Shown here piece by piece: positions 8,318 through 16,016 of a stretch of 49,093 nt of DNA. Position 1 is the first letter of the stretch. Each line of letters begins with the position of its first letter. The stretch lies in contig CAZMOK010000020.1 of NCBI GenBank assembly GCA_964567785.1, forward strand, positions 1-49,093, given 5' to 3'. Source of the DNA: CAZMOK01 sp964567785. Its GTDB lineage: Bacteria > Bacteroidota > Bacteroidia > Bacteroidales > JAGOPY01. The position numbers and the translations under genes are program-made. The notes beneath the pieces are model-generated. The model did no database searches. It saw nothing but the letters and a program-made list of their open reading frames with translations, and was not told the origin of the DNA.

Positions 8318-11215
8318 ATGTTACGTAAACCACTGGTATTTTTGTTTTTTCTGCATTGTGCCTTCTCCTTTTTCTCTTTGGGTTCATTTTCACAGGTAAA
8401 AAAGATCGGCATCCCCCTTGTAAGAAATTACCACTCTTCGGAAATCGGAGCCGGGGCACAAACATGGATGATAGATACCGGCAAGGATGGTCTGGCATAC
8501 TTTGCAAATAATGATGGGGTATTGGAGTTCGATGGTAGTCGTTGGCGTTTATATCCATTGCCGGGCGGTATAGTGGTAAGATCGGTAAAGGCAACTGACG
8601 ATGGCAGGATCTATGCAGGAGGGTTCAACCAGATAGGTTTTTTTGCACCCGACGAAAGGGGCAAGCTCAACTACAGTTCACTGCAGCAACTCGTTCCTAA
8701 TGTCCACAAAGATTACGGCGAAGTATGGAAGATCTATGAACTCCCCTATGGCACTGTCTTTCAGTCGTATGAACAAATAATGATCTACCAGAACAACACT
8801 ATAAATGTTATTCCGGCACCCGGAACCTTCCACTTCTCTTACCTAGTAAATAATGAATTATATATAAATGACCAGGAGGAAGGCTTGCATCGCCTGGCGC
8901 ACGACAGGCTTATCAAGATCCCGGGAACTGCTTCGCTCCGGGGTAAGCTGATCTGGTCTATGTTACCCAGGGATAACAATATCCTGATAGCCACCGCTGA
9001 TGAGGGAGTCTATGAATTTGACGGATTAAGACTGAAAGAATGGGACACACCGGCTTCGGAGATCTTAAGGCAAAGCCAGATATACAGCGGCCTGAAAATA
9101 GAGGAGGATATTTACGCTTTCGGAACCATACAGGACGGGCTGATCATATGCGACGGATCAGGAAATATTATACAACATATTAATATTGACAAGGGGCTCC
9201 AGAACAACACCATTCTCAGTATCGACACCGACCAGTACGGCAACCTGTGGCTTGGCGAGGATAACGGCCTGGATTACGTAGAGATCAACTCACCCCTCAC
9301 ATATTTCACTCACTTTAACAGCCTCAGTGCCGGATACACTGCTGTACTTCATAAAGGTATATTATACCTCGGTACAAACAGGGGTGTCTTTTATCACGAC
9401 TGGCAAAAACTAAAAAGCGGTTCGGGTAACCAGAAATTTGACATTATTTCAGGGACCAGGGGACAAGTGTGGGACCTGAAATTAGTGGATGGCACTCTTT
9501 TTTGCGGCCATAACTCAGGGATCTTCATCATTGAAGGCATCGATGCACGAAAAGCATCTGATGTACAGGGTGGATGGACATTCCTGCGACCTGAAAACAG
9601 AAATGACCTCCTGATATGCGGCACATATACAAACCTTGTCAAATTTGAAAGAAAAAACGGTGAGTGGCAGGAAGGACAAAAAATAGGGGGATTCAACGAG
9701 TCATCGAGGTTTCTGACAGATGCGGGTGACAATAAGATATGGATGACGCATGGTTATCTCGGGGCTTTCAGGCTGCACCTGGATGAAAATTACGACAGTG
9801 TCAGGAAAGTTGAGCTGTACAACAGCAACCATGGCCTGCCGTCCGATAAAAACGTAAGTGTTTTTGAAGTGTTCAACAGGCCGGTCTTTACAACAGAAAG
9901 CGGTTTTTATAAGTATGACGCAAGGACCAATACCTTCATCCCCGACAACGAGCTTAACAACACTTTTAAAGGGAAGATCATTTACGGGCTTCAGGAGGAC
10001 GAAGAAGAAAATATATGGTATTTCACAGAGGATGGAACAGGAGTTTTCAGGCTTCAGGAAGATGGCAGCTATGTTGATGTAGATGTGCCTTTCAGGGAGC
10101 TTAAAGGGAGGTTCATAAAATGGTTCCAGTTTGTCTATCCGCTGGATAATGAAAATGTTTTTTTTGGCATCCAGGATGGCTTTGTACATTATACACCAGG
10201 GTTTCCAAAAAATTACAAACAACCACTAAATGCCTTTATACGCAGGCTGGAGTTGCTTAATATTGACTCCATTCTCTTTTTCGGCAGTATCGAATCTCAG
10301 AACATTTTACCCGAAATTCCCTTCAAATACAACCAGCTACAGATCGAGTTTTCGGCCAATGACTTTGAAAACCCGAATCAAATTTTGTATTCCACCTTCC
10401 TGGAAGGATTTGACGACGGCTGGTCGGCATGGCAAAGCCGGTCAATAAGGGAATTCACAAATCTCAGGCATGGAATCCACACCTTTCACATAAAAGCCAG
10501 AAACATTTTTGGTACCGAAAGTGAAGTAAGTACTGTTAACTTTGAGATCTTGCCTCCCTGGTATCTGAAATGGTGGGCATTCTTAATTTATGCCCTTGCA
10601 GTGGCAGGATTTTTCCTGGTCATTGTAAAATACATCAGGTACAGGATAAAGCGATCTAAGAAACAGGAAGAAGAGAGGCAAAAGCAATTATTCAGGGAAC
10701 GCGAAAAACAACTTGAAAACGAGGCGCTTGAAGCAGAAAAAGAGATAATCAAACTGAGGAATGAGAAGTTGAGGGACGAAATGATGCAGAAAGACAAGGA
10801 GTTGGCTAACAACACCATGCAAATGATCCAAAAGAGTAATTCCCTGAACGCAATCAAGAAGGAACTGAAAAAACTGTCGAAAGAAATAAATGAAGAGCTA
10901 ATACAGAACCATATCAGTCTAATGGTCCGGAAAATAAACCGTGAAATCGACACGGAAAACCAATGGAAAGTATTTGAAGAACATTTTGAAAGCGTCCACC
11001 AGGAATTCCTAAACAGGCTTAAGGCAAAATATCCTGATCTTACACCGCGTGAAATGAAACTGTGTGCTTATCTGCGCCTTAATATCTCAAGCAAGGAAAT
11101 AGCAACACTCATGAATATATCAACAAGGGGCGTAGAGATTAGCCGCTACAGGCTTCGTAAAAAGCTCAGCCTCGACCGTGAAGAGAATCTTACCGAATTT
11201 ATTATGACATTTTGA
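8318..11215 (+). CDS. Membrane-spanning propeller/Y_Y_Y sensor with LuxR-type HTH
   Basis: A one-protein signal transducer of 965 residues. Order: signal peptide (1-26), periplasmic beta-propeller of Reg_prop-type repeats (about 30-660; for example IDTDQYGNLWLGEDNG), a Y_Y_Y domain (about 671-740, LEGFDDGWSAWQ), one transmembrane helix (about 748-772), a charged coiled coil (about 780-880) and a C-terminal LuxR-type helix-turn-helix (about 905-965: LTPREMKLCAYL ... SSKEIATLMNIS). No histidine kinase or receiver domain is present, unlike hybrid two-component (HTCS) regulators. The layout is analogous to SusR-like regulators, which sense oligosaccharides in the periplasm and bind DNA in the cytoplasm. 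It stands directly upstream of the PUL and is its likely regulator; candidate operators lie at 13035-13135. Confidence 0.9.
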   Translation: MLRKPLVFLFFLHCAFSFFSLGSFSQVKKIGIPLVRNYHSSEIGAGAQTWMIDTGKDGLAYFANNDGVLEFDGSRWRLYPLPGGIVVRSVKATDDGRIYAGGFNQIGFFAPDERGKLNYSSLQQLVPNVHKDYGEVWKIYELPYGTVFQSYEQIMIYQNNTINVIPAPGTFHFSYLVNNELYINDQEEGLHRLAHDRLIKIPGTASLRGKLIWSMLPRDNNILIATADEGVYEFDGLRLKEWDTPASEILRQSQIYSGLKIEEDIYAFGTIQDGLIICDGSGNIIQHINIDKGLQNNTILSIDTDQYGNLWLGEDNGLDYVEINSPLTYFTHFNSLSAGYTAVLHKGILYLGTNRGVFYHDWQKLKSGSGNQKFDIISGTRGQVWDLKLVDGTLFCGHNSGIFIIEGIDARKASDVQGGWTFLRPENRNDLLICGTYTNLVKFERKNGEWQEGQKIGGFNESSRFLTDAGDNKIWMTHGYLGAFRLHLDENYDSVRKVELYNSNHGLPSDKNVSVFEVFNRPVFTTESGFYKYDARTNTFIPDNELNNTFKGKIIYGLQEDEEENIWYFTEDGTGVFRLQEDGSYVDVDVPFRELKGRFIKWFQFVYPLDNENVFFGIQDGFVHYTPGFPKNYKQPLNAFIRRLELLNIDSILFFGSIESQNILPEIPFKYNQLQIEFSANDFENPNQILYSTFLEGFDDGWSAWQSRSIREFTNLRHGIHTFHIKARNIFGTESEVSTVNFEILPPWYLKWWAFLIYALAVAGFFLVIVKYIRYRIKRSKKQEEERQKQLFREREKQLENEALEAEKEIIKLRNEKLRDEMMQKDKELANNTMQMIQKSNSLNAIKKELKKLSKEINEELIQNHISLMVRKINREIDTENQWKVFEEHFESVHQEFLNRLKAKYPDLTPREMKLCAYLRLNISSKEIATLMNISTRGVEISRYRLRKKLSLDREENLTEFIMTF

Positions 11216-11271
11216 CAACAGTATGGCTCCAATAAATTGTCTTCCTTCACGGGATAAAAATCCAAAAAACA

Positions 11272-12975
11272 ATGAAAATACCTGACCTCAAAACCGGCTG
11301 CAATTTATTCATAATCCTATTAGTATTTTTTGCTGTAAGTACTTATGGCCAGGTAACCTACCGTGATACGGTAATCTCATGGAAACACTTTGATTACACA
11401 CTGGATGAAAATAACGGAATGGGCAGCTACAGCACAACTGAAATTGTTGAGGACTTTTGCAATGGTGTTGTTATAGAAAATGAATATGTCAGGCTGGTCG
11501 TATTACCTGAATTTGGGGCAAGGGTCATTTCATTCTTTTTCAAGCCCACAGGCCATGAACAGTTTTACGTCAATCCCGTCGGTACACCCTATGGGATGAA
11601 TGAAGGAAATTTTTATTACGACTGGTTGATGGTATTCGGAGGTGTATTCCCTACATTTCCAGAACCTGAGCACGGAAAGACCTGGTTTTCAGAATGGCAA
11701 TGGGAACTAACAGAAGTATCGGCCGATAAGGTCTCTCTGAAAATGGAGTTGCAGGATACGGTAAATTACCCGTTCCACCCCGGTAAATTCAACAATGGAA
11801 TGACGGAGGTACGCTGCACTTCAACTGTTACGCTCCGGAAAGGAAAAACCTGTTTCGAATTTTACCACGATATTGAAAACACAAAACAGTCTGTTGTTCC
11901 ATTTGAATACTGGACATGCCTTACCCTCGCCCCCGGTTCGGATCCCGAAAACACTTTCACTCCGGCAAATTCAGAAATCGTAGCGCCTATTGATTATATT
12001 TACCTCAAAGATGACTGGTGGAGCTGGATGGGAAATGCTGAAAAGCCTGCATATAGCCAGGGAAATCACGTTTTCAAATATAATAACCTGGCCATATACG
12101 ATAACTGGGAGAATATGGGAATAGGGTATGCTTTTCCGGCAATGGAAGCAGGCTACTATGGCGTGATCAATCATGAAAACACCGAAGGCATTTTCAGGGT
12201 TGCCGATAATTCTGTCATTACTAACGGCATGAAATTCTGGACCTGGGGTGCAGACCAGGGACTGAATGCCGATCCTTTCGATTTTCATGATATCGCAAGA
12301 CCCTACATTGAACTCTGGTCGGGGCTGTCATCTCAGTTTTTCGAGGATGCCTATCTGCAGCCTGATGAAATAATCTCGTTCAAAGAAACCTACCTTCCTA
12401 CGGTTGGACTGGAATCTACGACTCTTGTCACTGAATTGGGGGCAGTACATCTTGACCATACTGCTGAAGGTGCTGAAAAACTCACCGCTTCAATTTTTAT
12501 GACAAATCCGGGTAATGATCATGATGTGATTTTTTCTTTAGAAGGTATGAACTCTGTACCGTTACCTGAAGGTGTTTTTACTTCAGAAGCCGGCGAGCCT
12601 GCTACTTTCAGTTTTCTGACGGATGATTACTTAATAGAGGAAGGGGATTATACTTTTATGGCCAGTATATTCAACGATTCAGGGATAAAGATACTTGAGG
12701 CTTCCATACCGGTCAGGATACCTTACCAGTCACAGCGAATAACGGCTGTTGGAGAGCCAAGACCTAAAATGCTCAGGATCTCAGCGAACCGTTACAAGAT
12801 CGAATTCTTTGAGAACAGGAAAAGAAATCTTTCGGTTTTCGCTCTTAACGGACAATTAATTGACAGAAAAAACATCTCAGGCAGTGAAGTTTTCATACAC
12901 ATTCAGAAAAGCGGCATTTATCTTTTAAATGTGAATGAAGGTAACCGGCAATACACTTTAAAGCTGTTATTCTGA
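11272..12975 (+). CDS. Secreted DUF5107-like protein with T9SS sorting domain
   Basis: A 567-residue secreted protein of unknown activity. It has a signal peptide (to about residue 26, ...STYGQ). A central region, about 45-370, resembles DUF5107/mutarotase-like beta-sandwich proteins (VVLPEFGARVISF, then W/G-rich segments such as FWTWGADQG). A second beta-rich domain lies at about 375-480. The C-terminal 75 residues look like a T9SS type A sorting domain (FENRKRNLSVFALNGQLID ... GIYLLNVNEG). Mutarotase-fold proteins bind sugars, so a carbohydrate role near the PUL is plausible. It is 56 nt after the regulator gene, and a 268-nt regulatory gap follows it. Confidence 0.7.
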   Translation: MKIPDLKTGCNLFIILLVFFAVSTYGQVTYRDTVISWKHFDYTLDENNGMGSYSTTEIVEDFCNGVVIENEYVRLVVLPEFGARVISFFFKPTGHEQFYVNPVGTPYGMNEGNFYYDWLMVFGGVFPTFPEPEHGKTWFSEWQWELTEVSADKVSLKMELQDTVNYPFHPGKFNNGMTEVRCTSTVTLRKGKTCFEFYHDIENTKQSVVPFEYWTCLTLAPGSDPENTFTPANSEIVAPIDYIYLKDDWWSWMGNAEKPAYSQGNHVFKYNNLAIYDNWENMGIGYAFPAMEAGYYGVINHENTEGIFRVADNSVITNGMKFWTWGADQGLNADPFDFHDIARPYIELWSGLSSQFFEDAYLQPDEIISFKETYLPTVGLESTTLVTELGAVHLDHTAEGAEKLTASIFMTNPGNDHDVIFSLEGMNSVPLPEGVFTSEAGEPATFSFLTDDYLIEEGDYTFMASIFNDSGIKILEASIPVRIPYQSQRITAVGEPRPKMLRISANRYKIEFFENRKRNLSVFALNGQLIDRKNISGSEVFIHIQKSGIYLLNVNEGNRQYTLKLLF

Positions 12976-13034
12976 TAGCCGGACCTTTGCAAATTTTCAT
13001 AAATCGTTTTTCTTAAATTCAATATCTGCCGTTG

Positions 13035-13088
13035 TGATAACAAGAAGTGTCGTCAGGCAGGTGAGAAAATGTTAGCTAATTGTTATCA
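13035..13088. repeat. Widely spaced 9-bp inverted repeat upstream of the PUL
   Basis: TGATAACAA (13035-13043) and its exact reverse complement TTGTTATCA (13080-13088) are separated by 36 nt. AT-rich and without a T-tail, it does not look like a terminator. It could be two operator half-sites or a looping site. Confidence 0.5.
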
Positions 13089-13113
13089 TGTTGATATTCT
13101 GACATTTGATCTG

Positions 13114-13135
13114 TTAATGATGTATTAATGATGTA
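13114..13135. promoter_or_regulatory. Perfect 11-bp tandem repeat, candidate operator
   Basis: TTAATGATGTA occurs twice with no gap (13114-13124 and 13125-13135), about one helical turn apart, so a regulator could bind both copies on the same DNA face. It lies 17 bp upstream of a -33-like TTG at 13153. That is a usual place for activator binding in SusCD operons. Which protein binds is unknown. Confidence 0.55.
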
Positions 13136-13152
13136 GTCACAAAAGGATAGTG

Positions 13153-13181
13153 TTGAGTTTTTGCGAATGCTGATTATTTTG
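13153..13181 (+). promoter_or_regulatory. Candidate promoter of the PUL lipoprotein/SusCD operon
   Basis: A TTG (13153-13155), an 18-nt spacer and TTATTTTG (13174-13181) resemble TTG/TAnnTTTG with one mismatch in the -7 octamer. Predicted transcription start is near 13188, about 56 nt before the ATG at 13244. The imperfect -7 fits an activator-dependent promoter. Confidence 0.5.
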
Positions 13182-13243
13182 GAATCTTACTTATTGATCT
13201 TTTCTTTGGATATCTACATCACAAAAATTCAAAAATTACAATT

Positions 13244-14728
13244 ATGAGAAAAAGAAATTTTCAATGGATTATCATGTCTTTCCTCCTTTTGGGAGTAGTA
13301 GCATTAGTCTCCCTCAATTCCTGTAAAAAAGATGAGGAGGAAGAACCTGAATCGAGTGACCCGGTCGCAAGTTTCCAGTATGAAATCAGTCCTACCAATT
13401 TCCTGGAAGTCACTTTCACCAACTTCTCCCAGAATGCCACAAGCTATCTCTGGGATTTCGGTGACGGGGAAACCTCAACTGAAGAAGATCCCGTACACGT
13501 GTATGCCGAGGCAGGTGATTACACTGTAAAACTAACTGCTTCAAATGATGCAAGCGTAAGTGCCGATTACTCGGAGGCAATTACGATAACTGATCCGGAT
13601 GAAGCATTCAAACTTCTGACCGGAGAGGTTTCAAAAACCTGGAAGTTATACAGGGAAGGCGTATCCATGTCATTGGGCCCGGATGCCAGCGACCCCGCAG
13701 GGTGGTGGGCCGGACTGGAAAACGATGGTGCAAGACCTTGCTTATATTATCAGGAATTTACCTTCTTCTTCGACGGCACCTATGAATTTGACGACAAGGG
13801 TATGTTCTGGGGTGAATTTGGTGTATTCGACGGTAAGTGGAACTTTGAGATCTGCTTTGAAGCTACACCGGAAAACATGATCAACAAGGATGATGAGGAT
13901 GTAAGCGCATGGCTTTCAGGCGTACATTCATTTACTTATGATCCTTCTGCCGGCACAGCTACTCTTGAGGGGTTGGGAGCCTGGATAGGTATCCCCAAGC
14001 TTACCACTTCAGGAGAAACTACTGTCCCGGTACAAAGCACAACTTTCAATGTTGAAATAACCCAGGAAACAGACTATGACCTGATGACGGTAACTTTTGA
14101 TTACGGTGATGGCGGGTTCTGGACTATTGTTTATGCAAGTTATTCAGATCCTTCACTGGAACCAGAAGTAGTTGAAGAAGAACCTCCATTCGGTGAAGAC
14201 TTACCTGACCTTACCCCTGATGAAATGTACAATACATTTGAAACTGCTTCAAGTTTTGTACTCCTTGATACAACAGCTGCAAACAATATGACCCTTAACC
14301 TTGGTGTTGCCGATCCTGCCGGCGGTGCTACTAACGTTGGTGAATATATAAGGTGGGGAACCTACCAGGAACTCCAGTTCATGATGGAATACGACATTCA
14401 ATTTGATAATTTCACCACTATGTCAGTAGACATTTATATGCCGAGTTCAAATGATTACTCAGGATCTTTGACCAAGGACATCGCCCTGATAATTGCAGAG
14501 AACAGTCAGACTGAAGAGTGGTGGACAGGCCACATCCAATATGATGCCACTGCAGACGTACTGGACGAATGGGTAACCTATACCTTTGAACTGGATTCAC
14601 CTACAAGTGGTCCGGGAGGATATACACCTTATGAAAGGGCAGATCTTGATTTCTTTGCCATCTCATTAGGAGGGGCAGGACATGAAGACGAGGGCACTTT
14701 CTACGTCCGGAATTTTGTTTTCAATTAG
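13244..14728 (+). CDS. PKD-domain surface lipoprotein, probable glycan-binding protein
   Basis: A 494-residue lipoprotein with lipidated Cys in LNSCKKDEEEE. The acidic residues just after the Cys resemble the Bacteroidota lipoprotein export signal for the cell surface. A PKD domain covers about 40-118 (YLWDFGDGETSTEEDPVHVY). A middle region rich in Trp, Gly and Phe (125-310) and a C-terminal beta-sandwich-like region (about 325-494) are not recognised but have the aromatic content of carbohydrate-binding modules. It is the first gene after the candidate operator and promoter, and a GH16 gene follows. The likely role is surface capture of the glucan (SGBP-like); inferred from position and architecture. 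Confidence 0.75.
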   Translation: MRKRNFQWIIMSFLLLGVVALVSLNSCKKDEEEEPESSDPVASFQYEISPTNFLEVTFTNFSQNATSYLWDFGDGETSTEEDPVHVYAEAGDYTVKLTASNDASVSADYSEAITITDPDEAFKLLTGEVSKTWKLYREGVSMSLGPDASDPAGWWAGLENDGARPCLYYQEFTFFFDGTYEFDDKGMFWGEFGVFDGKWNFEICFEATPENMINKDDEDVSAWLSGVHSFTYDPSAGTATLEGLGAWIGIPKLTTSGETTVPVQSTTFNVEITQETDYDLMTVTFDYGDGGFWTIVYASYSDPSLEPEVVEEEPPFGEDLPDLTPDEMYNTFETASSFVLLDTTAANNMTLNLGVADPAGGATNVGEYIRWGTYQELQFMMEYDIQFDNFTTMSVDIYMPSSNDYSGSLTKDIALIIAENSQTEEWWTGHIQYDATADVLDEWVTYTFELDSPTSGPGGYTPYERADLDFFAISLGGAGHEDEGTFYVRNFVFN

Positions 14729-14743
14729 TTTAATAATGGTTTC

Positions 14744-14778
14744 GGGAGCTATGTTCCTAATGGGTGGTCATAGCTCCC
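14744..14778 (+). other. Intercistronic RNA hairpin
   Basis: A perfect 10-bp inverted repeat, GGGAGCTATG (14744-14753) and CATAGCTCCC (14769-14778), with a 15-nt loop. The sequence after it (TTATCTAACC) is not a strong T-tract, so it is more likely an mRNA-stabilising or partial-termination structure between the lipoprotein and GH16 genes. Confidence 0.6.
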
Positions 14779-14792
14779 TTATCTAACCTCTT

Positions 14793-15926
14793 ATGAAAGT
14801 GTTGAAGAATAATAAGATCCTCTTTTTAATTCCTGTGATTTTATTTTTGTTTTCTTTTTGCGATAAACAGGAGGATGATGGAAATACCGGAGACCCGAAA
14901 AACCTGACTATTGAAATCCTTTCAGTAAACCAGGAAACCGGTGAAGTTTCGATCCGGGCGAACGCTGAGAATACAGTGCAATACCATTTTTACCTGGGCG
15001 ATTCTGAAAATCCCGAAGAGATAAATGTTACAGGATTATTTGAATATACTTTCGAAGAAGAAGGCGAATATACCATTGTTGTAAGGGCTTACGGAGAATC
15101 TGGCAGGTATCTTAAAGACAGTAAACAGATAAATTTAACCTCAGAGGAAGAACCAGATCCTGTTCCCCTTAGCAAAGGCTATTTTACACCGCTTGAGTAT
15201 GAAGGGTATGCACTTGTATGGCAGGACGAGTTCAATGGAAACAACCTGGATACAGAAGCTTGGGATTTTGAAATAGGAGACGGATGCCCGGATCTGTGCG
15301 GATGGGGAAACAATGAGCTTGAGTACTATCGGACCCAAAACACTATGGTAGCTGATAGTGCGCTCACAATAACAGCCAAAGAGGAAAGTTTCGGAGGCAG
15401 AAATTACACTTCTTCACGAATAATTACGCAGGGCAACAGGTCTTTCCAGTACGGAAGGGTCGACATACGGGCATTATTACCCGAAGGACAGGGCCTTTGG
15501 CCTGCTCTCTGGATGCTTGGAGAAAATATCAGCTCGGTAGGCTGGCCCAGGTGCGGTGAAATCGACATTATGGAGATGATCGGCGGCGACGGCAGGGAAA
15601 ACCAGGTTCACGGCACTGTCCATTGGGATGACAGTGGAAACCATGCAAATTATGGTCAAAGCTATACCCTTCCATCCGAAACCTTTACAGATGCCTATCA
15701 CGTATTCACTATAATTTGGGATGAATCCTTTATAAGGTGGTACGTCAATGACCAATTATATAATGAAATTTCTATAACAGGTCCCGGAATGAGCGAATTC
15801 CACCAGCCGTTCTTCTTCATTTTCAATGTGGCTGTTGGTGGCACATGGCCGGGAAATCCTGACGCTACAACCAAATTTCCCCAGGCAATGAAAGTGGATT
15901 ACGTACGAGTTTTCCAGGAAGAATAG
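14793..15926 (+). CDS. GH16 endo-beta-glucanase lipoprotein (laminarinase-like)
   Basis: A 377-residue lipoprotein (Cys in LFSFCDKQEDDG, again with acidic residues behind it). A PKD-like or Ig-like domain spans about 35-115. The GH16 catalytic domain runs from about 130 to 377 and contains the signature EIDIME with E256 (nucleophile), D258 and E261 (acid/base). Surroundings such as LWPALWMLG, VHGTVHWDD and VGGTWPGNPD are typical of beta-1,3- or beta-1,3-1,4-glucanases (laminarinase/lichenase group) rather than agarases. It would cut the polymer at the cell surface before SusCD uptake. It is framed by hairpins at 14744-14778 and 15964-15987. Confidence 0.9.
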   Translation: MKVLKNNKILFLIPVILFLFSFCDKQEDDGNTGDPKNLTIEILSVNQETGEVSIRANAENTVQYHFYLGDSENPEEINVTGLFEYTFEEEGEYTIVVRAYGESGRYLKDSKQINLTSEEEPDPVPLSKGYFTPLEYEGYALVWQDEFNGNNLDTEAWDFEIGDGCPDLCGWGNNELEYYRTQNTMVADSALTITAKEESFGGRNYTSSRIITQGNRSFQYGRVDIRALLPEGQGLWPALWMLGENISSVGWPRCGEIDIMEMIGGDGRENQVHGTVHWDDSGNHANYGQSYTLPSETFTDAYHVFTIIWDESFIRWYVNDQLYNEISITGPGMSEFHQPFFFIFNVAVGGTWPGNPDATTKFPQAMKVDYVRVFQEE

Positions 15927-15963
15927 AACCTTCCGTAGTTTTTCTGCTTCATGGACAGTGTTA

Positions 15964-15987
15964 CAATTCCTCGGGAATTGCAATTTT
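15964..15987 (+). other. Hairpin with T-rich tail before susC
   Basis: CAATTCC (15964-15970), loop TCG, GGAATTG (15974-15980), then CAATTTTC. A 7-bp stem with a short U-rich tail, 29 nt before the SusC start. It could be a weak terminator or attenuator setting the ratio between lipoprotein/GH16 and SusCD transcripts. Confidence 0.5.
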
Positions 15988-16016
15988 CTAATCAACATTA
16001 ATTAATAGCTGATCAA

